This document shows, in pieces, positions 1-5,263 of a stretch of 5,831 bases of DNA (positions are counted from its first letter, which is position 1; each line of letters opens with the position of its first letter). Source of the stretch: Rubritepida sp. (GTDB lineage: Bacteria; Pseudomonadota; Alphaproteobacteria; Acetobacterales; Acetobacteraceae). The stretch covers positions 1-5,831 of the forward strand of contig JAQGHZ010000156.1 in the NCBI GenBank assembly GCA_028291485.1, given 5' to 3'. Under the pieces are notes generated by a model that saw only the letters and a program-made list of their open reading frames with translations, did no database searches and was not told the origin of the DNA. The position numbers and the translations under genes are program-made.

Positions 1-128
1 CAGCTACCTCGGAGCGCTTAACGCAGGAGGCGGGAGCGGGTTATGCCACCGTCATTTCCTACTGACGCATCCAGCATCCTGGAAAGGGCTCGAGTAGTTT
101 CGGGAGATCGATGTGTCCGGCCTGCCCA

Positions 129-299
129 CATCCGCAGCAGCGTGCCCAGGTATCCCCGCTCGATCTTCTCCGCCGCCGCCATCTCCGTGACCGAGGCATA
201 CCGCCCGTCGTCCAACAGCTTCTAATACCGGAACGCCCGGGCCAGTGCCTTCACCAGCGCAGGATCCACAGTAGGCTCGCGGCCCATTCCGCCGGAGAC
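129..299 (-). pseudogene. Serine recombinase C-terminal fragment (left copy), nonsense-mutated
   Basis: Read on the minus strand, codons from about 299 down to 129 give VDPALVKALARAFRY, a stop, then KLLDDGRYASVTEMAAAEK and IERGYLGTLLRM. I recognise this as the segment before the LTLLAPDI motif in the C-terminal part of large serine recombinases (resolvase/invertase family) of alphaproteobacterial islands and prophages. The stop (TAG, minus strand, 222-224) sits where the family usually has a Q or R codon, so a single C-to-T change is the simplest explanation. Beyond 129 the frame stays open to about 18, but the residues no longer resemble the family, so homology breaks there. The catalytic N-terminal domain is absent, so it cannot be an active recombinase. 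The family call comes from remembered motifs; a profile search would settle it. Confidence 0.7.
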
Positions 300-316
300 T
301 AGCTCTGCCTAGCCCT

Positions 317-1534
317 TTGCAACACAGGCTCCCTTTGGGTGCCTACCTGTTCCTCTACATTGCACTCTACGCCGGCTGGGGCGCCCTGAGCCCGTTTCTT
401 CCTGCCGTCCTCGCTCACCAGGGCGCGAACTCAGAGGAGGTGGGGGCGCTGCTTGCTGTAGCCATGGTGCTGCGGTTGGTGGCCATCCCGGCCACAGGCG
501 TGCTGGCCGACCGCCTCGCCGCACCGCGACAAGTCCTGGCGGTGCTGCTCGTCGCCGCGGCCGGGCTTGCGCTCGCCTACGGTCATGTCGGCAGCTTTGC
601 TGGCCTTCTCCTGGTCAGCGCCCTCCATGCCGCTGCGACAGGCCCGATCGGCCCGTTGCCGGACGTGCTGGCAGTCTCCGCCGCGAGCGCGCCTGGGCGC
701 GAGGGCTTCAGCTACGGCTGGGTCCGGGGGGCTGGTGCGGCGGCCTTTGTCGGGGGTAGCACGCTCGCCGGCCTGGCCGTCGCGAGGACCGGCTCCCCCG
801 AGGTCGTGCTCTGGCTCAACTCAACGCTCTTCGCGCTCGCGGCCGGCGCTGTGGCTCTGCTGCCGTCGGTGCAGGTCCGAGGCGGCGTGACCGAAGCGGG
901 AGAGCGTGCGCCGAGCCGCGCAGCCCGGATCCGGGTGCTCCTCAACATCCCGAGCTTCCGGTGGCTCCTCCTCGCCGCAGGCCTGATCTCGGGCAGCCAC
1001 GCCCTCTACGCCGGTTTCGTGACGCTGCGATGGCAGGCCGGAGGGCTAACGCCCGGCACTATCGGCCTGCTCTGGTCCGTTGCGGTCGGGGCCGAGGTGG
1101 TAGTCTTCTTCCTGCTCGGCCCGGTCCTGCTCGCACGCCTTGGGCCGGCCCGCCTCACGGCCCTGGCGGCAGCGGCGGGCGTGCTGCGCTGGTCGATCAT
1201 GGCGATGACGACCTGGGTCCCGGCGATGCTGCTCGCGCAGCCGCTGCACGGGCTGACCTTCGCCGCGCAGCACCTCGCGGCCATGGCGCTCCTCGCCCGC
1301 ATGGTGCCCGGGCATCTCGCCGCGACAGCCCAGACCCTCTACGCCTCGCTCGGCACTGGCCTCGTCACGGCCGCGCTGACCCTCGCCTCCGGCTTTCTCT
1401 ACGCGCACTGGGGTGGCCAGGCCTTCTGGCCCATGGCCCTGCTCTGCGCGGCCGCCGTGCCGGTTGCCCTCAGGCTGCGGGCAGATCTGAGCCAGGACGA
1501 CGATGCGAGTGGGCCAGTTGCTCGCTCCAGTTGA
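317..1534 (+). CDS. MFS transporter, HcaT/LacY-like (MFS_1-like) family
   Basis: This 405-residue protein is very hydrophobic, with about twelve predicted membrane helices in two halves separated by a charged loop near residues 185-210. It is a secondary carrier of the inner membrane. The loop between helices 2 and 3 carries the MFS motif GVLADRLAAPRQ (61-72). PLPDVLAV near 113-120 and YGWVRGAGAAAF (133-144) resemble the YGxxRxxGSxGF signature of the phenylpropionate/LacY-like branch. The substrate cannot be read from sequence. The chosen start is TTG at 317, because helix 1 begins within about six residues as is usual in this branch; no ATG or GTG lies between the upstream in-frame stop at 272-274 and that point. 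No good ribosome-binding site precedes it: GGAG at 294-297 is about 20 bases away, which would suit a CTG at 305 better. The last few codons overlap the antisense recombinase remnant, so the native C-terminus may have been replaced. Intact frame and length suggest a working gene. Confidence 0.85.
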   Translation: MQHRLPLGAYLFLYIALYAGWGALSPFLPAVLAHQGANSEEVGALLAVAMVLRLVAIPATGVLADRLAAPRQVLAVLLVAAAGLALAYGHVGSFAGLLLVSALHAAATGPIGPLPDVLAVSAASAPGREGFSYGWVRGAGAAAFVGGSTLAGLAVARTGSPEVVLWLNSTLFALAAGAVALLPSVQVRGGVTEAGERAPSRAARIRVLLNIPSFRWLLLAAGLISGSHALYAGFVTLRWQAGGLTPGTIGLLWSVAVGAEVVVFFLLGPVLLARLGPARLTALAAAAGVLRWSIMAMTTWVPAMLLAQPLHGLTFAAQHLAAMALLARMVPGHLAATAQTLYASLGTGLVTAALTLASGFLYAHWGGQAFWPMALLCAAAVPVALRLRADLSQDDDASGPVARSS

Positions 1535-1634
1535 TGGAGAATGGCTCCATGAGGCGCGGCAGCCCTGGTGCTGTGGGTTGATTGTTGTTCAGAAGTGCTT
1601 CGACGATGTCCGGCGCCAGTAGCGTGAGTTGAAG
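1518..1634 (-). pseudogene. Serine recombinase extreme C-terminal fragment (right copy)
   Basis: On the minus strand, codons from 1634 down to 1518 read LQLTLLAPDIVEALL, a short Asn-rich turn, then LPRLMEPFSINWSEQ. This matches the conserved LTLLAPDIVEAILDG and LEPFPVEW motifs that end large serine recombinases of alphaproteobacteria. It begins at almost the same family position where the left fragment (129-299) ends. The upstream residues (RDRPVMVSV) do not resemble the family. The frame stays open to 1470 inside the transporter gene, but recognisable homology ends near 1518. The fragment is antisense to the last few transporter codons and abuts the terminase remnant at about 1639. It has no catalytic domain and is non-functional. 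Family assignment is by remembered motif. Confidence 0.7.
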
Positions 1635-1638
1635 CACG

Positions 1639-1842
1639 CTCACCATCACAGGTCTGTCGCGCATCGAGCGCGCGTACCAAGCCTCCGACCGTCGGCGTTA
1701 CCGGGTGCCCTGCCCGCAGTGCCACCAGCTCCAGGTATTGCGCTGGGGCCAGGTGCGCTGATCCGACGGGGATCCGCACAGCGCCACCTATCATTGCAAG
1801 GGTGCGGCGCTGGCTGGTCCGACGTCGAGCGCTCGGGGGGCG
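1639..1842 (+). pseudogene. Phage terminase large subunit (GpA family) fragment, stop plus frameshift
   Basis: In the plus frame containing 1651, the sequence reads GLSRIERAYQASDRRRYRVP, then CPQC, then QVLRWGQVR, a TGA at 1759-1761, and SDGDPHSATYHCKG. Moving one frame near 1802 continues CGAGWSDVER. Joined, this is the linker and zinc-ribbon part of GpA-type terminase ATPases (lambda-like packaging motor), with the two CxxC pairs CPQC and CKGC. The stop sits where the family has Trp in RWPDGDP, so TGG-to-TGA is the likely change; the shift fits loss of one base in a GGC codon near 1802. Walker A/B motifs and the nuclease domain are absent. After about 1842 similarity fades. It is a dead prophage remnant, abutting the recombinase remnant, and the two may come from one decayed prophage or island. 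No intact phage gene is nearby. Confidence 0.65.
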
Positions 1843-2022
1843 CCGCTGCCCGAGGGCGTGAAGCTGAAGCTCACCTGGAAGAGATTCCGTCCCGGAGTTC
1901 GAAAGCGCTGGAAGCGGTTTGCCCTGCCAGTTGGCAGATCGTGTCGGGTCGACGCCTGTCGGCTGCATCTGGGAAGCCCATTCCAAGCCTCCTGATCACA
2001 GCTTATACTAACGACGGCGTTT

Positions 2023-2036
2023 GAGAGCGCGCTCTC
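2023..2036. repeat. 14-bp perfect palindrome GAGAGCGCGCTCTC
   Basis: The two halves are exact reverse complements with no spacer. It could be an operator half-site pair or a remnant of a mobile-element end. There is no T-run after it, so it is not a standard intrinsic terminator. The function is unknown. Confidence 0.4.
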
Positions 2037-2059
2037 TCCGCCGGCGGCATCGGTTAACT

Positions 2060-2094
2060 GAGCGAGCCGCTTGAGGCGGATCATCCGCTCGCTT
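2060..2094. repeat. Nested short inverted repeats
   Basis: AGCGAG (2061-2066) pairs with CTCGCT (2088-2093). Inside it CCGC pairs with GCGG across TTGAG, and a perfect 13-base palindrome, GCGGATCATCCGC (2076-2088), overlaps. The alternatives are mutually exclusive folds. There is no T-tract, so a terminator call is not supported. It lies about 170 bases upstream of the MEDS start codon. Confidence 0.35.
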
Positions 2095-2122
2095 GCGTCC
2101 GCTCGGCTCCGAGACACCCCGC

Positions 2123-2241
2123 AGCTCGACTTTGGCCAGTTCGCCAAGAAATGAGAACAATCAATGGGTTGCTTTGGACGACCCGGCTTGAACTAAGCAA
2201 TTGATCTTAAAGATCTTTCGAGAATTGACCAAAGTCGAGCT
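2123..2241. repeat. 119-base imperfect hairpin / inverted-repeat element upstream of MEDS gene
   Basis: The left arm AGCTCGACTTTGGCCAGTT (2123-2141) and right arm AATTGACCAAAGTCGAGCT (2223-2241) are reverse complements at 17 of 19 positions; one of the two exceptions would be a G-U pair in RNA. Pairing continues inward imperfectly (2142-2150 with 2214-2222). A further nested stem follows: ATCAA (2160-2164) with TTGAT (2201-2205), and TTGCTT (2169-2174) with AAGCAA (2195-2200), leaving a 20-base loop. A 13-base palindrome GATCTTAAAGATC (2203-2215) overlaps the inner right side. The right arm ends eight bases before the ribosome-binding site. This could be a MITE-like insertion, a structured leader, or paired operators. 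No target-site duplication is evident. Confidence 0.6.
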
Positions 2242-2248
2242 TAGCGGC

Positions 2249-2255
2249 AGGAGGT
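2249..2255 (+). promoter_or_regulatory. Ribosome-binding site AGGAGGT for the MEDS gene
   Basis: This near-perfect Shine-Dalgarno sequence is separated by four A residues from the ATG at 2260. It is the strongest translation signal in the window and fixes the start of the MEDS protein. It lies just outside the right arm of the upstream hairpin, so it would remain accessible if that hairpin formed in the mRNA. Confidence 0.8.
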
Positions 2256-2259
2256 AAAA

Positions 2260-2901
2260 ATGGCGACGAACGGCGGTTCCCTGCGATGCGCCGGGGGCAT
2301 ACTCGGCCAGCACCGTCACATATGCGCTTTCTTCAACAGCGCGGACGAGGAGCACAGGGTGCTTCGCTCGTTCATCAAAGACGGCTTTGAGCGGGGGGAT
2401 AAAGCATTCCACCTCGTGGACCCCGATCTGCGGAAAGACCATCAGAGGCGGCTCGCCGAAGCCGGCATCGACGTGGCGCAGGCGATGAGTACGGGCCAGC
2501 TCGAGCTGCGGTGCTGGCAGGACGCTTACCTGCGCGGAGATTGCTTCGATCAGGACGCGATGCTTGCCTTGATCGAGGAGGTGCTCCAATCGGGGGCGGC
2601 CTCCGGATATCCGCTCACTCGACTCGTGGCGCACATGGAATGGGCGTTGCTCGACAAGCCAAGCGTCGGAGACTTGGTGGAATACGAGACACGCCTCAAT
2701 TACGTACTGCCCAAGTATGATGATCCGGTGATCTGCGTCTATGACCTGTCGAAGTTCAGCTCCAGCGTGGTGATGGACATTATGCGGACCCACCCGGTCG
2801 TCATTATCGGAGAGGTAATGCAGGAGAATCCGTTCTTCATTCCTCCTGACCAGCTCCTGCTCGAACTTCGGGAGCGACGCCGGTCCGCACGAACGCAATA
2901 A
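2260..2901 (+). CDS. Stand-alone MEDS-domain sensor protein (DcmR-type sensory domain)
   Basis: The 213-residue soluble protein is almost entirely one MEDS (methanogen/methylotroph DcmR sensory) domain. Visible landmarks are HICAFFNS (20-27), GFERGDKAFHLVD (42-54), the W86-x3-Y90-LRGD stretch, HMEW (125-128), YETRLN (142-147) and VICVYDL (157-163). The family is best known as the sensory part of DcmR, the dichloromethane-responsive repressor of methylotrophs, where it is joined to a helix-turn-helix. Here there is no DNA-binding domain, signal peptide or membrane helix, so it probably works through a partner. The partner is most likely the histidine kinase that starts 20 bases after its stop, in an evident operon. 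The start is secured by a strong ribosome-binding site. Five cysteines (10, 22, 85, 95, 159) are present, but I cannot say whether they matter. The ligand is unknown. A 279-residue open frame antisense to it is only a shadow. Confidence 0.85.
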   Translation: MATNGGSLRCAGGILGQHRHICAFFNSADEEHRVLRSFIKDGFERGDKAFHLVDPDLRKDHQRRLAEAGIDVAQAMSTGQLELRCWQDAYLRGDCFDQDAMLALIEEVLQSGAASGYPLTRLVAHMEWALLDKPSVGDLVEYETRLNYVLPKYDDPVICVYDLSKFSSSVVMDIMRTHPVVIIGEVMQENPFFIPPDQLLLELRERRRSARTQ

Positions 2902-2910
2902 TCCGAGGGG

Positions 2911-2916
2911 GGGAGG
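2911..2916 (+). promoter_or_regulatory. Ribosome-binding site GGGAGG deciding the kinase start
   Basis: GGGAGG at the end of a G-rich run (2907-2916) lies five bases before ATG 2922. The alternative GTG at 2916 overlaps the site itself and would leave no proper spacing, so ATG 2922 is the preferred start. Confidence 0.65.
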
Positions 2917-2921
2917 TGCCA

Positions 2922-4646
2922 ATGGGTCCCGAGGCCGACACGCTTCGGCTGCAAAGAGCGCTCCGAGACCTCGTGGCACTGTCGACCGTCCCGGCGGCAT
3001 GGGTCGGGAGAGAACCGCCTGCCATCGCGGCCGGGCTCGCTGACGTGCTGGTCAGCTCATTGTATCTCGACTTCGCTTTTGTGCGTCTGTGCGATCCCGA
3101 CGGGGGTGCCACTGTCGAGATCGCGCGAGGAAACGCATGGCGCGCATTTCCGGAATGGCTGCGGCAATATTTTACCGCCAACGACCGCCTGTCGCGCAGG
3201 CAAATCGTTCGCGACATCGGTGGTGGCAAGCAGGGAGGCCGCGGCATTGTCATTCCCGTCGGCGTCGATGCCGAGGGTGGTCTGGTTGCAGCGGCGTGCG
3301 ATCGCGCGGACTTTCCCAGCGAAATCGACCAGCTTCTGCTCTCCGTGGCGGCGAACCATGCCGCGACGGCATTTCGGATGGCACGCCTCGTCCAGGATCA
3401 CCGCCGCGCCGAGGAAGCGCTACGCGAGAGCGAGCGACAGCTTCGCAGAGCCCGCGACGAACTCGAGACGAAGGTGGCCGAACGGACCACCGAATTGCAA
3501 CGCAGCGAAGCCTATTTGGCCGCAGCGCAGAGGCTGAGCCACGCGGGCAGTTTCGGCTGGGACGTTTCCAGCGGAAAGCTGTACTGGTCGGAGGAAACCT
3601 TTCGCATCTTCGAATGCGACCGAGCCGATCAACCGACCGTAGATCTCGCGCTCCAACGAACTCATCCGTACGACAGAGCCCGTGTTCAGCAAACACTTGA
3701 TCGTGCAACGCAGGACAGGAAGGGTCTCGACTTTGAATATCGACTGCTGATGCCCGATGGAAAAATCAAGAATATTCATATCGTAGGTCATCCTGTTTTC
3801 GATGAATCCGGCGATTTCGTTGAATTCGTGGGAACCGTGATGGATGTGACCGAACGCCGGCGGGCGGAGGAAGAACGGCAGGCGCTCGCGCACGCCAGCC
3901 GCGTCGCCACCATGGGGCAGCTGACGGCCTCGATCGCCCATGAAGTCAGCCAGCCGATTGCCGCGACAGTCACCAACGCCCAGGCGGCCTTGCGCTGGCT
4001 GGGCGCCGACCCGCCCGATCTGGAGGAGGTCCGCGAAGCCCTCGATCGTATCGTCAAGGACGGCAGGCGAGCTGGCGATGTCATCGGCCGGATCCGTGCT
4101 CTCGTCGAGAAGTCGCCAGCAAGGAAGGCTGACCTGGAGATCAACGAGGCGATCCTCGAGGTCACTGCCCTGCTCCACGGCGAGGTGGTGAAGCACGGCG
4201 TCTCCATGCAGACTCGGCTGGCCGAGGGCCTGCCGCTCATCCACGGCGATCGAGTGCAGCTGCAACAAGTGATCCTGAACCTGATCATCAACGCCATCGA
4301 AGCAGTGCGTGGGGTCAGCGAGGGGACGCGCGAGCTGCTGGTCAGCACCGAGCAGGCCAGCGGAGACGGCGTGCTGGTTGCAGTGCGGGATTCCGGTCCG
4401 GGGCTGGATCCGGCGAAACTCGAGTGGCTGTTCGAGGCCTTCTACACGACCAAGCCGGGCGGCCTGGGCATGGGCCTGTCGATCTGCCGCTCGATCATCG
4501 AAGCGCACCGGGGCCGATTGTGGGCGAGCGCGAACACGCCGCGCGGTGCCATCTTTCAGTTTGCCCTGCCGCGCCATGCCATGGAGGTCCAGCCGGAGCA
4601 ACCGCTACCAGCGGTCGCGATCACCGCAGGTCCGGTCGGAGGTTAA
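2922..4646 (+). CDS. GAF-PAS sensor histidine kinase (HK4/FixL-like), no attached receiver
   Basis: This 574-residue cytoplasmic kinase shows, in order, a GAF-like domain (about 10-155), a charged coiled coil (155-195, RRAEEALRESERQLRRARDE), a PAS domain (about 200-310, W213 in SFGWD, ending VMDVTERRR), a HisKA domain and an HATPase_c domain. The phosphoacceptor is H340 in IAHEVSQPI. The ATP site has NLIINAIEA (N457), DSGPGLD (490-496), FEAFYTT (504-510) and GGLGMGLSI (513-521). All key residues are present, so autophosphorylation is expected. There are no membrane segments. The PAS domain has no obvious haem or flavin signature that I can identify, so the signal is unknown. A GTG six bases earlier is the alternative start. 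It follows the MEDS gene by 20 bases, implying co-transcription. No response regulator follows; the DNA after the stop is transposase debris, so the partner is elsewhere or lost. GC content drops sharply in the second half of the PAS domain (see findings). Confidence 0.9.
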   Translation: MGPEADTLRLQRALRDLVALSTVPAAWVGREPPAIAAGLADVLVSSLYLDFAFVRLCDPDGGATVEIARGNAWRAFPEWLRQYFTANDRLSRRQIVRDIGGGKQGGRGIVIPVGVDAEGGLVAAACDRADFPSEIDQLLLSVAANHAATAFRMARLVQDHRRAEEALRESERQLRRARDELETKVAERTTELQRSEAYLAAAQRLSHAGSFGWDVSSGKLYWSEETFRIFECDRADQPTVDLALQRTHPYDRARVQQTLDRATQDRKGLDFEYRLLMPDGKIKNIHIVGHPVFDESGDFVEFVGTVMDVTERRRAEEERQALAHASRVATMGQLTASIAHEVSQPIAATVTNAQAALRWLGADPPDLEEVREALDRIVKDGRRAGDVIGRIRALVEKSPARKADLEINEAILEVTALLHGEVVKHGVSMQTRLAEGLPLIHGDRVQLQQVILNLIINAIEAVRGVSEGTRELLVSTEQASGDGVLVAVRDSGPGLDPAKLEWLFEAFYTTKPGGLGMGLSICRSIIEAHRGRLWASANTPRGAIFQFALPRHAMEVQPEQPLPAVAITAGPVGG

Positions 4647-4707
4647 CTGCCAGGCGGCGCGAAGCCAGGAACAAGCGTCGTCTTCGGCGATCTTGATGAA
4701 GCTTGTA

Positions 4708-4721
4708 GCGAGAGGTCTCGC
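4708..4721. repeat. Short inverted repeat GCGAG-AGGT-CTCGC downstream of the kinase
   Basis: This is a five-pair G/C-rich stem with a four-base loop, about 60 bases after the kinase stop codon. No T-run follows, so an intrinsic terminator is only possible, not supported. Confidence 0.25.
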
Positions 4722-4745
4722 GACCACGATCCATTGTGACTCGAA

Positions 4746-4770
4746 GCTGATCTCTGGGTTGGAGATCGGC
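4746..4770. repeat. Inverted repeat GATCTC-TGGGTTG-GAGATC ahead of the IS5 remnant
   Basis: A perfect six-base stem extends to nine pairs with one G-T, around a seven-base loop. It ends five bases before the transposase start codon. It may be a hairpin of the insertion-sequence leader or a weak terminator for the kinase unit; there is no T-tract. I could not identify insertion-sequence terminal repeats. Confidence 0.3.
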
Positions 4771-4774
4771 ATTG

Positions 4775-4928
4775 ATGCGCAGACTACGGACGGAGGAGGA
4801 TTGGGCCTTCTTCGAGCCCTCGTGGTATCTGCAAGGTCGCTCGGCGGCCAGCCTGCCCGCGACCATCGGTGGGTGGTGGACGCGATCTTCTGGATCGCGC
4901 GTGCTGGTGCGCGTGGCGCCACCTGCCG
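4775..4928 (+). pseudogene. IS5-family transposase N-terminal remnant with two frameshifts
   Basis: ATG 4775 begins MRRLRTEEDWAFFEP. After an apparent one-base loss near 4820 the adjacent frame continues VVSARSLGGQPARDH, then VVDAIFWIARAGA. A second one-base loss near 4911 leads to WRHLP. Together these match the N-terminal (DUF4096-like) region of IS5-family DDE transposases, typically LTDEEWAFFEP then DGIFWIARTGAPWRDLP. Resemblance ends at about 4928. The catalytic DDE residues are absent, so the element is dead. It is 129 bases downstream of the kinase gene. The right end of the insertion sequence is not visible, so a deletion or rearrangement removed most of it. Confidence 0.75.
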
Positions 4929-5170
4929 CTGATGCCGCCGAAAGATCCGAGCTTGCGCTGCTCGCGCGCTCGGCTCCCAACTCGGCCGGCCAAGGTGTCG
5001 GACCTCGCGTGTGGCAGCCAGCGAGCGGGAATGCGCCAGATCCTCGCCTGGTCGGCCAGCCACTCTGGCCGCAGCGCCCGCCCACCCACCCAGAGAACGT
5101 TGTCGTCACGGTTCCTATCGCTGCTCCAGTCGATCCCCGAACAGACATTCTCTCGTCGATCGGCACCGCG
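4929..5170 (-). pseudogene. Unrecognised minus-strand coding remnant
   Basis: The minus-strand frame from 5170 down to 4929 stays open and reads like protein: GIDWSSDRNRDDNVLWVGGR, LRPEWLADQARIWRIPARW, LPHARSDTLAGRV, then KLGSFGGISGRW. I counted roughly 80% G/C at third codon positions over about 80 codons, better than the competing plus-strand frame, as expected for a real gene in high-GC DNA. A TAG at 5171-5173 (minus strand) cuts it off from the same frame upstream, and it runs into the IS5 remnant at its C-terminal side. I do not recognise the family. It may be a broken gene truncated by the transposase insertion; it may also be chance. Confidence 0.3.
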
Positions 5171-5263
5171 CTAAGGCCCACGTTTGGCCGAGGTTCGCGA
5201 GACAACCTTGATGGTTCGAACCCGGAACGAGGGTCCTTTTCTATCAGCGGATGCCGATTGACC

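Larger units (their letters stand above)
1843..2259. other. Intergenic region upstream of the MEDS gene
   Basis: No convincing gene lies in this 417-base stretch. Open frames on both strands give Arg/Ser/Pro-rich translations without recognisable motifs. It contains a 14-base palindrome (2023-2036), a cluster of short inverted repeats (2060-2094) and the long imperfect hairpin at 2123-2241, and it becomes distinctly AT-richer from about 2141 (26 G/C of 60 in 2161-2220). It must contain the promoter of the MEDS-kinase unit unless that lies farther upstream. A weak -35-like TTGAAC (2188-2193) has only a poor -10 (AGATCT, 2211-2216), so no promoter is called. Confidence 0.5.

Noticed and set aside
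1..128. Small open frames on both strands left of the recombinase remnant
   Set aside because: There are no recognisable motifs; the minus frame is just the tail of the recombinase frame after homology ends, and the plus frame is antisense to it.
1399..1986. 195-codon minus-strand open frame across the transporter end and terminase remnant
   Set aside because: It crosses two independent homologous segments in the wrong frame, is Arg/Ser/Pro-rich and lacks a start signal.
1843..1995. Possible continuation of the terminase fragment (a GCIWEAHSKP-like stretch near 1950-1980)
   Set aside because: The spacing from the zinc ribbon is about 20 codons too long and the intervening residues do not match the family.
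2161..3000. 279-codon minus-strand open frame opposite the MEDS gene
   Set aside because: It is an antisense shadow of a clearly recognisable MEDS-domain gene with a strong ribosome-binding site; its translation shows no family motifs.
3420..4601. 393-codon minus-strand open frame opposite the histidine kinase
   Set aside because: The plus strand holds all kinase motifs in order. The long antisense frame is a by-product of GC-rich codon use.
4700..4775. Two inverted repeats considered as an intrinsic terminator for the kinase operon
   Set aside because: Neither stem is followed by a T-run, so the terminator call is not supported; they are kept only as repeats.
5208..5232. GGTTCGAACCC resembling a tRNA T-loop
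   Set aside because: The flanking bases do not form the five-pair T stem, and no acceptor, D or anticodon arms are visible on either strand.
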